Assembly (NCBI RefSeq): GCF_900117425.1 | Contig: NZ_FPEH01000032.1 | Location: forward strand, 1-64,000 | DNA from: Novosphingobium sp. NDB2Meth1 | Lineage (GTDB): Bacteria > Pseudomonadota > Alphaproteobacteria > Sphingomonadales > Sphingomonadaceae | Direction of reading: 5' to 3' | Length of the DNA stretch: 64,000 bases | In this document: positions 51,579 through 60,889 of the stretch, in pieces | Layout: the number at the start of each line of letters is the position of its first letter | Numbering within the stretch: the first letter of the stretch is position 1 | The notes under the pieces: generated by a model | The model's input: the letters and a program-made list of their open reading frames with translations, nothing else | The model's database searches: none | Told to the model about the DNA's origin: nothing | Program-made: the position numbers and the translations under genes

Positions 51579-52961
51579 TCAATTCCCTGCAAGATACTGG
51601 TCGAGCGTCTGGTGGAACTGCCGGATGCGCGCTTCCTGATAGTTCCCCAGCGTCTGCCCGCGTTTCGCCGAGCCGAGAAAGCCCTGATACTGCAGCGCGA
51701 GGTTGTCGGTATCCTGATCGTAGACCCCGCCCAGCCCCGGGTTCATCCCCGGAGCCTCGGCATAGGACTGCTCGACCGAAAGCCGCACCGGCTCGGGCGG
51801 ATGCTCGACGGGCGTCCCCGGCGGCACCAGCTTCAGGAACATGAGATCGAACAGCGAGCGCGAGGGATCGCCCGCCATGGGCCGGAAGCGGTAGATCATC
51901 GGGAGAGAGACGCCCGGGAACAGGCACATGTTCGGAAACAGGTGATACTCGATGGAATCGAGCATTTCGCTGTCCGAATACTGATCGAGCGGCACACCCA
52001 GATCGGCGGACATCTGTTTGCGCAGCATTTCTGCAGCGTAAGACCGTGCTGTGCGCCCTTCCGGCAGCGTCCCGCCGCCCACACGCAGCTTGTCGAACAG
52101 CTCCTGCTCGGTCTGCTCACCCGTAAAGTGCGGGCTCGGCTTGCCGATCACGTGGACAAACCGCGTCACATGATCGCTGAAGATATCATACTGCGCATTG
52201 GCATCGCCCGCCGTCGGCAGCGCCTGCGAATGCGTTTCGTAGACGTGGTAGGCCTCGAGGAAGGCTTCCTGCGCCGCCTTCCAGTTGGTCGGCAGTTCCT
52301 TTTGAAGGTGCAGCGCGATCCGCCGGTCGGCCAGGTCCCAGCGCCCCGAGAAATGCTCGGCGAGCGGCCCCAGCTGCTCCTTCAGCGGGCGCGCATCAGG
52401 ATCGAGGTTGATGAACACGAACCCGCCCCAGGTCTCCATCCGCACCTGCGGCAGGCTGAATTCCTCGTCCTTCACATGCGGGAAATCCCACCGGCACGGC
52501 AGATGCGAAAGCTCCCCCTCCAGCGACCAGCGCCAGCCATGGAACGGGCAGCGCAGCTCCACCGCATTGCCGCTGGTGTCGGACCGCTTGAGCTGCGTGC
52601 CCCGGTGCAGACAGGCATTGCGATAGGCGCGGATTTCCATGTCATCGCCGCGCACGATGAGGATCGACCAAGGCCCGATGTCGTAGGTGATGTAGTCGCC
52701 CGCTTCGGGGATATGTTCCTCGCGCGCGGCCCATTGCCAGGTGCGCGCCCACATATGGGTGAACTCGCGCGCCATGAAATCAGGCGAGGTATAGCGGTCG
52801 TAATCGATGTCCGCGTCGCCCGCGAAGCTGTAGGCCTCGGCGATCAGCGCGGGCGGCACATCCTGCCCGTCCGCGATGATGATGTCGCGCGTGCTCGGGC
52901 CCGGGCAACGCGCGGCGCCGGGCTCGTCGGCAGGGAGAGGCAGGCTGGTTTCAAGGTTCAT
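51579..52961 (-). CDS. Rieske non-heme iron oxygenase alpha subunit B
   Basis: 460 residues. C117/H119 (CLHR), C138/H141 (CPFH); mononuclear site E236-AY-H239-x4-H244 (LEAYHVYETH), again Glu at the bridging position. N-terminal 50 residues (MNLETSLPLPADEPGAARCP) are an extra extension. 36 bases downstream of the TonB receptor start-side gene order, so likely the same transcript. It precedes three SnoaL genes and Rieske A. Confidence 0.93.
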   Translation of the reverse strand: MNLETSLPLPADEPGAARCPGPSTRDIIIADGQDVPPALIAEAYSFAGDADIDYDRYTSPDFMAREFTHMWARTWQWAAREEHIPEAGDYITYDIGPWSILIVRGDDMEIRAYRNACLHRGTQLKRSDTSGNAVELRCPFHGWRWSLEGELSHLPCRWDFPHVKDEEFSLPQVRMETWGGFVFINLDPDARPLKEQLGPLAEHFSGRWDLADRRIALHLQKELPTNWKAAQEAFLEAYHVYETHSQALPTAGDANAQYDIFSDHVTRFVHVIGKPSPHFTGEQTEQELFDKLRVGGGTLPEGRTARSYAAEMLRKQMSADLGVPLDQYSDSEMLDSIEYHLFPNMCLFPGVSLPMIYRFRPMAGDPSRSLFDLMFLKLVPPGTPVEHPPEPVRLSVEQSYAEAPGMNPGLGGVYDQDTDNLALQYQGFLGSAKRGQTLGNYQEARIRQFHQTLDQYLAGN

Positions 52962-52997
52962 CCCTCAAGCTCCTTCATGCCCCTCGCCGCCATGCGA

Positions 52998-55511
52998 TCA
53001 ATACCGGACGGTCACCTGCATCCGCACCGTGCGCGGCATCGAGCCATAGCCGATGATGTCGCCCCGCGTCGCGGCGTTGGTGCCCGTACCCGCGCCGGTC
53101 AGCGGCGCAGTGCCGCCACCGATGAAGTAGAACCTGTTGGTCAGGTTCTTGCCGATCACCGCCAGCTGCCAGCGATCATTCTGCGCGCCGATGCGGATGC
53201 CCGCGTCGACAACCGCATAGGCGTCCTGCCGGGTGAACGGATCGCCGAAGCTCGAACCGAGGTACGAGCTCGATGTGCGCGTATCAAGGTTGCCGCCGAT
53301 CTTCAGGTTCTTGCCGATCTCGGTCTCATAGGAGACGCCCGCGGTCGCGGTCCATTCCGGCGCCGCCGAAGTCGGCGTGCCCGAGAGGTCCTGCTGCTCG
53401 ATGCCGTTCACCCGCAGCGAACAGCCCGCCGCGATGCTCTGGCCCGACCAGCACGGCGCGATGAAGTCGATGTAGCGCGCCCGGTTGTAGTTGAGCGTGC
53501 CATGGAGCGAGAGCCCCGGAACCGCGCGCGGCGCGTATTCGAGCTCCAGTTCCGCACCCTTTGAGCGGGCCGCACCGGCGTTGTAGGTCACATAGGCAAA
53601 GACCTGCGAGTTGAAGAAATCGATCTGCAGATCGGTGTATTTGTAGCTGTAGAGCGTCAGGTTCGCGCGCAGCTGGCGGTCGAACAGCGTTGTCTTGATT
53701 CCCGCCTCGAAGCCGCGGCCGCGTTCCGGATTGAAGGTGAAGTCGCCCACGGGGTTGACGGTCACCAGCGAGGAGTTGATCGCGCTGTTTGAGAAACCGC
53801 CCGACTTGTAGGCCGTCTTGTAGGCACCATAGACCAGGATATCGCTGGTCGGCTTCCAGCTCAGCGTCACATCCGGCGACCAGTCGTTGAAGGTCTGATC
53901 CGCCGTAAGCACGCCGTTCGCCGCCGCGCTCTGCGGACGGAAGATGCCGGTGAGCGCCGGGTTCACGTAAGGCTGCGTGAAGAAGCTGCTCTTGGTTTCA
54001 TGCGTGTAGCGCACGCCGCCGGTCGCCTCGAGCGTGGGAAGGATCTTCCAGATGAGCTGGCCATAGGCCGACCAGGTCTCGCCGTCCGTTGCCGAGTCCT
54101 TGGCATAGGCGACATAGCGCATGCCGGTGGGCGCGGCCGAGTTCTCCAGCCCGGCGAACAGCACCGTCTGGAAGAACGTGCGCTTGGTCTTCTGATAGAG
54201 CCCGCCGAACATCACGTTGACCGGTCCATCAAACTTCGTCAGCGCGCGCAGTTCCTGGCTGAACGCATGGTAGCTGGCGTTCTCGGTCGCCCAGACCGGG
54301 CCGCCGAGGAAGTCGCAGTCGCAGCCGAACTTGTTGTTGTTCCAGTTGTAGTTGGTGACCGAGTTCAAGGTCACGTTCTGCATGTCGTAGTTGACCGTGC
54401 CGGTGACCTGCCACGACTTGTAGGTGTTGTAGAGGTCGCCATTCTCGCGCGCGAACGGCGTTGCCTTGGCGATATCGACCGGGAAATTGTTCTGGTAGAT
54501 CTTGAAGCCGCCGTCGCACTTGTAGGCCGGGTTGAGCGCGGTGGAGCCGGTCGGGCAGCGTATCGCCGAATAGTTCCAGCCGTTGCCGATCGTGTCGTTC
54601 CACGAACCGGAGGCCTTGATCGTCGCGGTAAGCCCGCTGCCGCCGTCATACTTCAGCGTGGCGCGGCCGATCACTTCGCGTTCCTGAGGCTGGTCGGCCG
54701 CAGCCGGGGCGGCCGGGTGATTGGTCGGGGCAAAGCCGTTGGCAACGTCGACCGTGGTGTAGGTCTGCGGGCCCGCCGCATTGCGATACCAGCCGCCGAA
54801 CATCCGCGAGCCGCGCACCGCAAGGCGAAGGCCCCAGTTCTCGCCCAGCGGAGTGGAGTAGACCGCCTCTCCGTAGAGCTGCCGCGCATTCGCTTCGTAG
54901 CCGATGCGGGCCATGATCTCGCGGTCCCGGCCGGGATCGGCGGTGGTCAGGCTGATCACGCCGGCGGTCGCGTTCTTGCCGAAGAACAGCGCCTGCGGAC
55001 CTTTCAGGATTTCCACGCGGGCCAGATCGAAGAAGCCCTCGTTGATGACGCGGCCCTGCCCGTAATAGACGTTGTCGACCACGATCGCGACCGATTGCTC
55101 GATACCGATCGAGGTCGCGTTCGAACCGATGCCGCGCAGGGTGAGCTGCGCGCCCGCGCCGTTCGAAGCGCGCGCGACGGTGAACTGCGGCGTGGCTGCT
55201 GCGATCTTCTCGAGGCTGGTCAGGTCGCGCGCCTGCACCGTGGCGGCGCTGATCGCCTGCACTGCGACCGGGATGCTCTGCACGCTTTCATTGCGGCGGC
55301 GGGCGGTGACGATGATGTCCTCGACACCGGTCGATGCCGTGCTTTCCGCACTGGCGCCGGACTGCGGCGGCGCTGCGGCTTCATCGGCGGCAAAAGCCGG
55401 GCTTGCCGCAAGCAGCGCGCCGGGAACCATCGCCGCAAGCAGGGCGGCGCGTGCCGTGCCCGAAAGGAATTCCAGTCGCACCGAACCAGTCTGCCGCCCC
55501 ATGTGCTGCAT
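52998..55511 (-). CDS. TonB-dependent outer-membrane receptor
   Basis: 837 residues. MQHMGRQTGSVRLEFLSGTA starts a signal segment ending near PAFAADEAA. TonB box region near VEDIIVTARRRNESVQSIPV (plug entry) with LRGIGSNATSIG and PQALFFGKNATAGVI plug motifs; beta-barrel to residue 837 ending with a V-T-V-R-Y strand. Start 55511 chosen for GGGAGA/GAGG upstream; a 938-codon frame to 55814 would add Arg/Pro-rich junk. Imports a bulky hydrophobic or chelate substrate across the outer membrane; first gene of the Rieske-SnoaL-Rieske operon, so presumably transports its substrate. Confidence 0.93.
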   Translation of the reverse strand: MQHMGRQTGSVRLEFLSGTARAALLAAMVPGALLAASPAFAADEAAAPPQSGASAESTASTGVEDIIVTARRRNESVQSIPVAVQAISAATVQARDLTSLEKIAAATPQFTVARASNGAGAQLTLRGIGSNATSIGIEQSVAIVVDNVYYGQGRVINEGFFDLARVEILKGPQALFFGKNATAGVISLTTADPGRDREIMARIGYEANARQLYGEAVYSTPLGENWGLRLAVRGSRMFGGWYRNAAGPQTYTTVDVANGFAPTNHPAAPAAADQPQEREVIGRATLKYDGGSGLTATIKASGSWNDTIGNGWNYSAIRCPTGSTALNPAYKCDGGFKIYQNNFPVDIAKATPFARENGDLYNTYKSWQVTGTVNYDMQNVTLNSVTNYNWNNNKFGCDCDFLGGPVWATENASYHAFSQELRALTKFDGPVNVMFGGLYQKTKRTFFQTVLFAGLENSAAPTGMRYVAYAKDSATDGETWSAYGQLIWKILPTLEATGGVRYTHETKSSFFTQPYVNPALTGIFRPQSAAANGVLTADQTFNDWSPDVTLSWKPTSDILVYGAYKTAYKSGGFSNSAINSSLVTVNPVGDFTFNPERGRGFEAGIKTTLFDRQLRANLTLYSYKYTDLQIDFFNSQVFAYVTYNAGAARSKGAELELEYAPRAVPGLSLHGTLNYNRARYIDFIAPCWSGQSIAAGCSLRVNGIEQQDLSGTPTSAAPEWTATAGVSYETEIGKNLKIGGNLDTRTSSSYLGSSFGDPFTRQDAYAVVDAGIRIGAQNDRWQLAVIGKNLTNRFYFIGGGTAPLTGAGTGTNAATRGDIIGYGSMPRTVRMQVTVRY

Positions 55512-55673
55512 CTCGCCTCTCCCACTTCGCTTGCCTCGCCGCCCGGATTCTTCCGGGTCGGCAAACTGGAGCAAGCGTATCAATCTTGCCCACCGGCTCA
55601 ACCGTTTATCCGCCAACTGAACACTTTTGATAGGTAAACCGGCAGTTCTGCCGGACCGGTCCAACCGTACCCG

Positions 55674-55718
55674 GCAACAGGAAAGCCGGCCCTTTGCGGG
55701 GGCCGGCTTTCCTGTTGC
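55674..55718 (-). terminator. Long perfect hairpin after SDR 6
   Basis: GCAACAGGAAAGCCGGCCC and GGGCCGGCTTTCCTGTTGC are perfect 19-base complements around a 7-base loop. It lies 29 bases after the SDR 6 stop on the minus strand and ahead of the TonB receptor gene. A strong terminator without T run. Confidence 0.8.
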
Positions 55719-55746
55719 AGTCTTGTCGGAATTGCCCGCAGGCATC

Positions 55747-56427
55747 CTACCAGTCGTGCGTCTCACCGGTCCACTTGCGGAAGGCGCCGGTGTCCTCAAG
55801 CGTCCATTCCGCACCCAACTTGCGAATGCCCGAGGCGCTTTCTTCCGTGGTGATCTGGGCGTGCGGCCCGCCCATGTCGGTCTGCACCCAGCCCGGATGG
55901 ATCAGGCCGATCACGATGCCCTTGGGCTTGAGGTCGATCGCCACCGACCGCATCAGCCGGTTGAGCGCCGCCTTGGCCGAGGCGTAGCAATACATCCCGC
56001 CCATCGGCCAGGCCATCGCGCCCAGCTGGCTGGTGATATTCATCACCTTGGCCCCCTCGCCAAGGCGCGGCAGGAACGCCTGCAGCACCCGTAGCGGACC
56101 CTGCACCATGATAGCGAACGCTTCGTTCCACGCCTCCCAGTCGGCGCTTTCCAGCTCGCCGCCCATCGGGCCGGTTACCCCGGCGACGTTGTAGAGCACG
56201 TCGATCGGTGCATCCCCGCTGGCAGCGGCCGCGGCGCGCACCGAGGCATCGCTCGCCACGTCGCAGGGCACGATAGTCAGCCTGCCGTTCGACGAGGCGG
56301 CAAGGCCTTCCAGCGCCGCGCTCGCCTTGCGCGGCAAGGCGATCACGGTATCGCCTGCCGCAACATGTTGCGCAGCAAGCTCAAGCCCGATGCCGCGCGC
56401 GGCTCCGGTAATCGCGACGGTTGCCAT
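55747..56427 (-). CDS. SDR oxidoreductase 6
   Basis: 226 residues: VAITGAARGIGLELAAQHVA loop, YNVAGVTGPMGG (NAG variant), NITSQLGAMAWPMGG Ser, catalytic Y-A-S-A-K. Lacks the usual C-terminal xGxDGG end (ends WTGETHDW), so it is C-factor-like. 18 bases after MDR 3. Confidence 0.85.
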   Translation of the reverse strand: MATVAITGAARGIGLELAAQHVAAGDTVIALPRKASAALEGLAASSNGRLTIVPCDVASDASVRAAAAASGDAPIDVLYNVAGVTGPMGGELESADWEAWNEAFAIMVQGPLRVLQAFLPRLGEGAKVMNITSQLGAMAWPMGGMYCYASAKAALNRLMRSVAIDLKPKGIVIGLIHPGWVQTDMGGPHAQITTEESASGIRKLGAEWTLEDTGAFRKWTGETHDW

Positions 56428-56445
56428 CGATTTCTCTCCTTCAGA

Positions 56446-57444
56446 TCACAGCTTGAGCAGCTGCTTGCCCTTGTTCGAACCCGAGAACAACCGCTGCAGG
56501 GTGGCAGGCGCGTTCTCGAAGCCGTGCTGCACGTCCTCGCGGTAGGCCAGCCGTCCCTCGTTCACCCACTTGACCAGGCGGCGGCGGATATCCGGGAACT
56601 CGCTGGCCCAGTCGAGCACGATAAAGCCCTGCATCCGCGCGCGGCGGAACACGAGGTTGAAGTAGTTTTCCGGGCCCGCCGGAAGATTGCCCGTCTCATA
56701 GCGGCTGATCCCGCCGCAGATCACCACCCGGGCATTGGTGGCGATCAGCGCCAGCATGTCGTTGAGGATCTTGCCGCCGACATTGTCGAAGATCACGTTG
56801 ATGCCGTGCGGCGCCAGTTCCTTCAGCTGCGCGCGGATCGGCCCGGCCTTGTAGTCGATGGCGTGGTCGTAGCCCGCTTCCTTGACGAGCCATTCGCACT
56901 TCTCCGGCCCGCCCGCGATGCCGATCACGGTGCAGCCCGCGATCTTGGCCAGCTGTCCGACGATCGAACCTGTCGCGCCCGCCGCGCCGGAGACGACGAC
57001 GACATCGCCCGCGACCGGCTCGCCGACCTTGAACAGGCCGCAATAGGCGGTCACGCCGGTCGTGCCGAGGATCGAAAGCATCGCCGTCGGCGGCAGTTCG
57101 GGCATGCAGGGGATGAGGCCTTCCCCGTCGTGGATCAGGTATTCGCTCCAAACGATCGAACCCGAAAGCATCGTGCCGACCGAGAACTTGCCGCCATTGC
57201 TCGCCACGACTTCGGTGATGCCCGAACCCCGCATCACATCGCCGATGGCCATCGGCGCGACGTAGTCCGCAATGTTTTCCATCCAGCCCTTCTGCGCCGG
57301 ATCGAAGCCGAGATAATGCGTCTTGAGCAGCATCTGGCCCGGGCCGGGCTCGGGCAGCGTGGTGGTCACCAGCTTGAGATCGTCATCATTGATCGGGCGG
57401 CCACGGGGATGTCCATTGAGCAGCCATTGGCGGGTTTCGGTCAC
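56446..57444 (-). CDS. Zinc-independent MDR reductase 3
   Basis: 332 residues. GTG 57444 with GGGGAGA upstream (VTETRQWLLNGHPRGRPI). Same family as the reductases at 35088 and 47516: LGFDPAQKGWMENIADYVAP, GVTAYCGLFKVGEPVAGDVV, SGAAGATGSIVGQLAKIAGC, SGSNKGKQLLKL. First gene of a two-gene operon with SDR 6. Confidence 0.9.
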   Translation of the reverse strand: MTETRQWLLNGHPRGRPINDDDLKLVTTTLPEPGPGQMLLKTHYLGFDPAQKGWMENIADYVAPMAIGDVMRGSGITEVVASNGGKFSVGTMLSGSIVWSEYLIHDGEGLIPCMPELPPTAMLSILGTTGVTAYCGLFKVGEPVAGDVVVVSGAAGATGSIVGQLAKIAGCTVIGIAGGPEKCEWLVKEAGYDHAIDYKAGPIRAQLKELAPHGINVIFDNVGGKILNDMLALIATNARVVICGGISRYETGNLPAGPENYFNLVFRRARMQGFIVLDWASEFPDIRRRLVKWVNEGRLAYREDVQHGFENAPATLQRLFSGSNKGKQLLKL

Positions 57445-57536
57445 GCGGATTCTCCCCTGAAAGGTTGTCTTGGCACCGAGACTAGCGCCGCCGCCGCGCA
57501 TGCGGACCTACCGAATTGAATGAGCCCCAAAGGGCA

Positions 57537-58487
57537 TCACCCCACCATCCCCGCCAGCCGCGTCGGCAGCGCCGGATCGCGCGGATCGTTCCAGTCCTGC
57601 CGCGCTGCCCATTCGGCAAGACTGGCGGGCTTGTGCTTGAAATGCTTGGCCATTTCCTCGGACGTCACCACCAGCGGCGAGACCGGCTGCGCATTGTACC
57701 AGCGGTAGAACTGCGCCATCCCGTCATAGATCGAGGCGGGCTTCACATCCGGCGATCCGGTCACTAGCAGGCTCATCGCGGAGGCAAAGTCGTCCGGCGT
57801 CATGCTCTTGAACACGATCTGCTTGCCCGAAACCTTGCTCAGCGTCGCCGCCACTTCATCGCCCACCAGCGCTTCCGGGCCGCCGACCTTGTAGCGCCCG
57901 CTCGGGAGATCAGGATTGGTCAGCGCCTCGACCATGAAGGCTGCAACGTCATCGAGGCAAATCCAGGAGATCCTGAGGTCGGGCTTGGCCGGGTAGGCGA
58001 ACACGCCGCTGTTGACGATCCCCGGCTTGTTCCAGCTGCGGATCATGTTGTCCATGAACACGCGGCTCTCGATGATCGCCCATTCGCAGCCGCTCCCTGC
58101 AATCGCCTTGATGATGTCGCGCCGGCCATCCATCGCCGGGCTGCCGATATCCTCGTCGGCGATATGGCAGCTGGTGTGGAAGACGATGCGCTTGATCCCG
58201 TTCGCCTTGCCAGCAGCCGCGATGCTGGCGCCCATCTTCTGCGCGAGATCGCGGTCGAACACGAAAGGGAGATGCGCGGCAATCGCGTCCATGCCCTTGG
58301 CCGCCGCGATCATCGAAGCCTCGTCGTAGATATCCGCCGCGACCGTCTCGACATCCGCGAATTCGGTTCCCGCCAGCGCCTTCGGATTGCGCAGCGCCGC
58401 GACCGGCGTCAGCCCCGCCGCGATCAGCCGCGTCAGCAGCGGATGCCCCTGGTCGCCCGTCGCGCCCAGCACCAGAATGCGCTTCAT
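57537..58487 (-). CDS. NmrA-type NAD(P)-binding protein
   Basis: 316 residues: MKRILVLGATGDQGHPLLTR dinucleotide loop, ADIYDEASMIAAAKGMDAIA, IVFHTSCHIADEDIGS, IESRVFMDNMIRSWN, VGGPEALVGDEVAATLSKVS. Members are NADPH sensors or isoflavone-reductase-like enzymes. End of the five-gene minus operon; 10 bases after the flavoprotein. Confidence 0.82.
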   Translation of the reverse strand: MKRILVLGATGDQGHPLLTRLIAAGLTPVAALRNPKALAGTEFADVETVAADIYDEASMIAAAKGMDAIAAHLPFVFDRDLAQKMGASIAAAGKANGIKRIVFHTSCHIADEDIGSPAMDGRRDIIKAIAGSGCEWAIIESRVFMDNMIRSWNKPGIVNSGVFAYPAKPDLRISWICLDDVAAFMVEALTNPDLPSGRYKVGGPEALVGDEVAATLSKVSGKQIVFKSMTPDDFASAMSLLVTGSPDVKPASIYDGMAQFYRWYNAQPVSPLVVTSEEMAKHFKHKPASLAEWAARQDWNDPRDPALPTRLAGMVG

Positions 58488-58497
58488 GCGTGTTTCC

Positions 58498-60114
58498 TTA
58501 CTGATTGGCCAACCGGGCAGCCGTCCGCCCGGCGATACATCCGAATGTCAGCGCCGGGCCGAGCGTGCCGCCCGCGCCCGCGTAGACGCTCCCCGTCGGG
58601 CACGCGATCACATTGCCCGCGCCATAGAGCCCCGGGATAGGCTCGCCCTCCACGTCCAGCACTTGCGCCGCCGCATTGGTCCGCGCCCCGCCATTGGTCC
58701 CCAGCGCGCCCAGCTTCAGCTGCACCGCATGGAACGGCCCCTGCACAAGAGGCCCGAGAGTCGCCGCCGCACCGGGCCGCGAACGGTCGCCGTAGAAGCG
58801 ATCGTACTGGCTCACACCGCGTAAGAAATCGGGGTCTTCGGCGTTTGCAGCATGGGCGTTGAACCGCTCCACCGTCTGCACAAAAGCCGCAGCATCAACG
58901 CCGATCTTCGCCGCCAGTTCCTCCAGCGTATCGGCCACGAAAACCCACTCCGGCAGCGCATCGAACGGCATAACCGTGCCCAAGGGATAGCGCGCCCGGT
59001 ACTGCGCATCGAACACCAGCCACGCCGGATTGTTCGGATAATCGTACGTCGCCGGATCGAAGAGGTGGAAGGCCCCCGCGAGTGAGGAATAGTTGTTTGC
59101 CTCGTTGCAAAACCGCTTCCCCGCCCGGTTGACCAGCAGGCTATGCGGCAAGGTCCGCTCGATCAGCACCGGCGCGGCGCGCTGCTGGCCGCCTGGCCAA
59201 TGCGCACCTTCGGGCGAAAGCGTCGGCACCCACCAGGCGGAGGTCATGTTGCCCAGCCCCGCACCGACCGCCATCGCCAGCTTCAGCCCATCCCCGGTAT
59301 TGCCCGGCGGCGAGGCCGGCATATCGAGCGGCCCGCGCAGGAACGTCTTCTTGAGCGCCTCGTTCCATTCGAACCCGCCGGTCGCAAGGATCACGCCGCG
59401 TTCCGCGCGAATGCTGCGGCCACCGGCAAAGTCCACGCCCACCACGCGGCCCGCTTCCACGATCAGCCGCTCGGCCTTCATGCCCAACTGCGGCTCGATC
59501 CCGCGCGCCAGACACGCCGCCAGCAGCCGCCCGACCATCGCCTGCCCGAACCCGCGCAAGTCCGCATCCGCGCGGCGCTTCAGCTCCGCCGGATCGACAA
59601 ACCCGCTGCTCCCGCCGAGCGGTGTCTCGCGCAGCATCATCCGCTGGATCACGCCGTCGCTGAACACTTTCTCCGCCCACTGCCCCAGCGTGGTGAAGTC
59701 GAACAGTTCGTTGTCCAGCGCCCGCCCGCCTTCGGGCTTCGCACCGGGCCGGTCGAGGTAATAGTCCGGATAGCCCGGCAGGATGCTGACCTCCAGCGCA
59801 CCCGCCTCCTCCAGAAACGCCAGCGCGCCGGGCGCCTCGCGCACGAAGGCGCCGAGCACTTCGGCATCCATCTCGCCGTGATCGAGGCTGCCGAAATAGG
59901 CGAGCGCGTCGTCCTCGCTGTCGGCCATGCCCGCCGCCTGCATGCGCGGATTGTTCGCCGCCCAGATGATCCCGCCCGAAACCGCCGCCGTGCCGCCCAG
60001 CCGGTCGCCCTTCTCGACCAGCGTGACCGCCGCACCCGCCGCATGGGCGGACAGCGCCGCCGCCATGCCCGCCGCACCCGCGCCGACGATCAGAACGTCG
60101 GTCGTCTCGTTCAC
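58498..60114 (-). CDS. KstD-like FAD-dependent dehydrogenase
   Basis: 538 residues, FAD_binding_2 fold. FAD loop VLIVGAGAAGMAAALSAHAA and VEKGDRLGGTAAVSGGIIWA; C-terminal SVYAGAGGTLGPALTFGCIA with Y511 and G515 spaced as Tyr487 and Gly491 of 3-ketosteroid-delta1-dehydrogenase; YPDYYLDRPGAKPEGGRALD near 100-130 holds candidate Tyr119-type residues. Fumarate-reductase-type His/Arg motifs are not seen. It probably introduces a C=C next to a ketone in an alicyclic ring. In the operon SDR 8 - Rieske C - SDR 7 - this - NmrA. Confidence 0.88.
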   Translation of the reverse strand: MNETTDVLIVGAGAAGMAAALSAHAAGAAVTLVEKGDRLGGTAAVSGGIIWAANNPRMQAAGMADSEDDALAYFGSLDHGEMDAEVLGAFVREAPGALAFLEEAGALEVSILPGYPDYYLDRPGAKPEGGRALDNELFDFTTLGQWAEKVFSDGVIQRMMLRETPLGGSSGFVDPAELKRRADADLRGFGQAMVGRLLAACLARGIEPQLGMKAERLIVEAGRVVGVDFAGGRSIRAERGVILATGGFEWNEALKKTFLRGPLDMPASPPGNTGDGLKLAMAVGAGLGNMTSAWWVPTLSPEGAHWPGGQQRAAPVLIERTLPHSLLVNRAGKRFCNEANNYSSLAGAFHLFDPATYDYPNNPAWLVFDAQYRARYPLGTVMPFDALPEWVFVADTLEELAAKIGVDAAAFVQTVERFNAHAANAEDPDFLRGVSQYDRFYGDRSRPGAAATLGPLVQGPFHAVQLKLGALGTNGGARTNAAAQVLDVEGEPIPGLYGAGNVIACPTGSVYAGAGGTLGPALTFGCIAGRTAARLANQ

Positions 60115-60115
60115 C

Positions 60116-60889
60116 TCACAGCCCTCCGTCGATGTAGAGGCACTGCCCCGTCACCCAGCCCGAGGCCGGCGAACACAGATAGACTGCGGCTGCCGCGATG
60201 TCCTCCTCGCGGCCATACCGCTGGAGCGGAATGCGCATCATCTCCCGCAGCGCCTCGCGCGCAGCTTCATCCCCGGTGCGCATGCACTCGTTGAAGTTCT
60301 GCGTGGGGATCGGCCCCGGCCCGACTGCATTCACGCGGATCTTCGGTGCCAGTTCGCGCGAGAGCGTCCTGGTGAGGCTGTTCACGCCCGCCTTCGCCGC
60401 AGCATAAGGCCCGTTCTTCGCCTGCGGTCCGAACGCCGCGCGCGAGGAGGTGTTGAGGATCACGCCCCCCGCTTCACCCATCGCCTTGGCCGCAACCACC
60501 GCGCCCATCCAGACAGCCTTGAGGTTGAGATCGACTTGCGCGTCCCAGCTCGCTTCCGTCGTCTTGGTCAGATAGCGCGGATTGCCATCAGGAATGCCGC
60601 CCGCATTGCTCACCCAAATGCTGACGGAACCGAGATCCGCCGCAGCGCGGGCCGCGAGGTTCTCCAGCGCCTCCATCGAGGTCGCATCGGTCGGCACGGC
60701 AATCGCCCGCCGACCGCGCGAACGGATTTCCTCCGCCACCGCGTCGATGTCCGCCGTCGTCCGCGCGCCGAGCGCCACATCCGCCCCCGCTTCGGCCAGC
60801 GCGATGGCAATCGCGCGCCCGATCCCCTTGCCCGCACCGGTAACGACCGCCACCCGCCCGTCGATGCGAAAGCTGTCGAGGATGCTCAT
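60116..60889 (-). CDS. SDR oxidoreductase 7
   Basis: 257 residues: VVTGAGKGIGRAIAIALAEA, VSNAGGIPDGN, NTSSRAAFGPQAKNG, catalytic Y-A-A-A-K, WVTGQCLYIDGGL. Resembles 7-alpha-hydroxysteroid-type and glucose-type SDRs. ATG 60889 overlaps the Rieske C stop (ATGA) and its stop is one base before the flavoprotein start, so all are co-translated. Confidence 0.88.
   Translation of the reverse strand: MSILDSFRIDGRVAVVTGAGKGIGRAIAIALAEAGADVALGARTTADIDAVAEEIRSRGRRAIAVPTDATSMEALENLAARAAADLGSVSIWVSNAGGIPDGNPRYLTKTTEASWDAQVDLNLKAVWMGAVVAAKAMGEAGGVILNTSSRAAFGPQAKNGPYAAAKAGVNSLTRTLSRELAPKIRVNAVGPGPIPTQNFNECMRTGDEAAREALREMMRIPLQRYGREEDIAAAAVYLCSPASGWVTGQCLYIDGGL

Noticed and set aside
51612..53564. A 650-codon plus-strand frame across Rieske B and the TonB receptor
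   Set aside because: It spans two real genes on the other strand and has no conserved motif.
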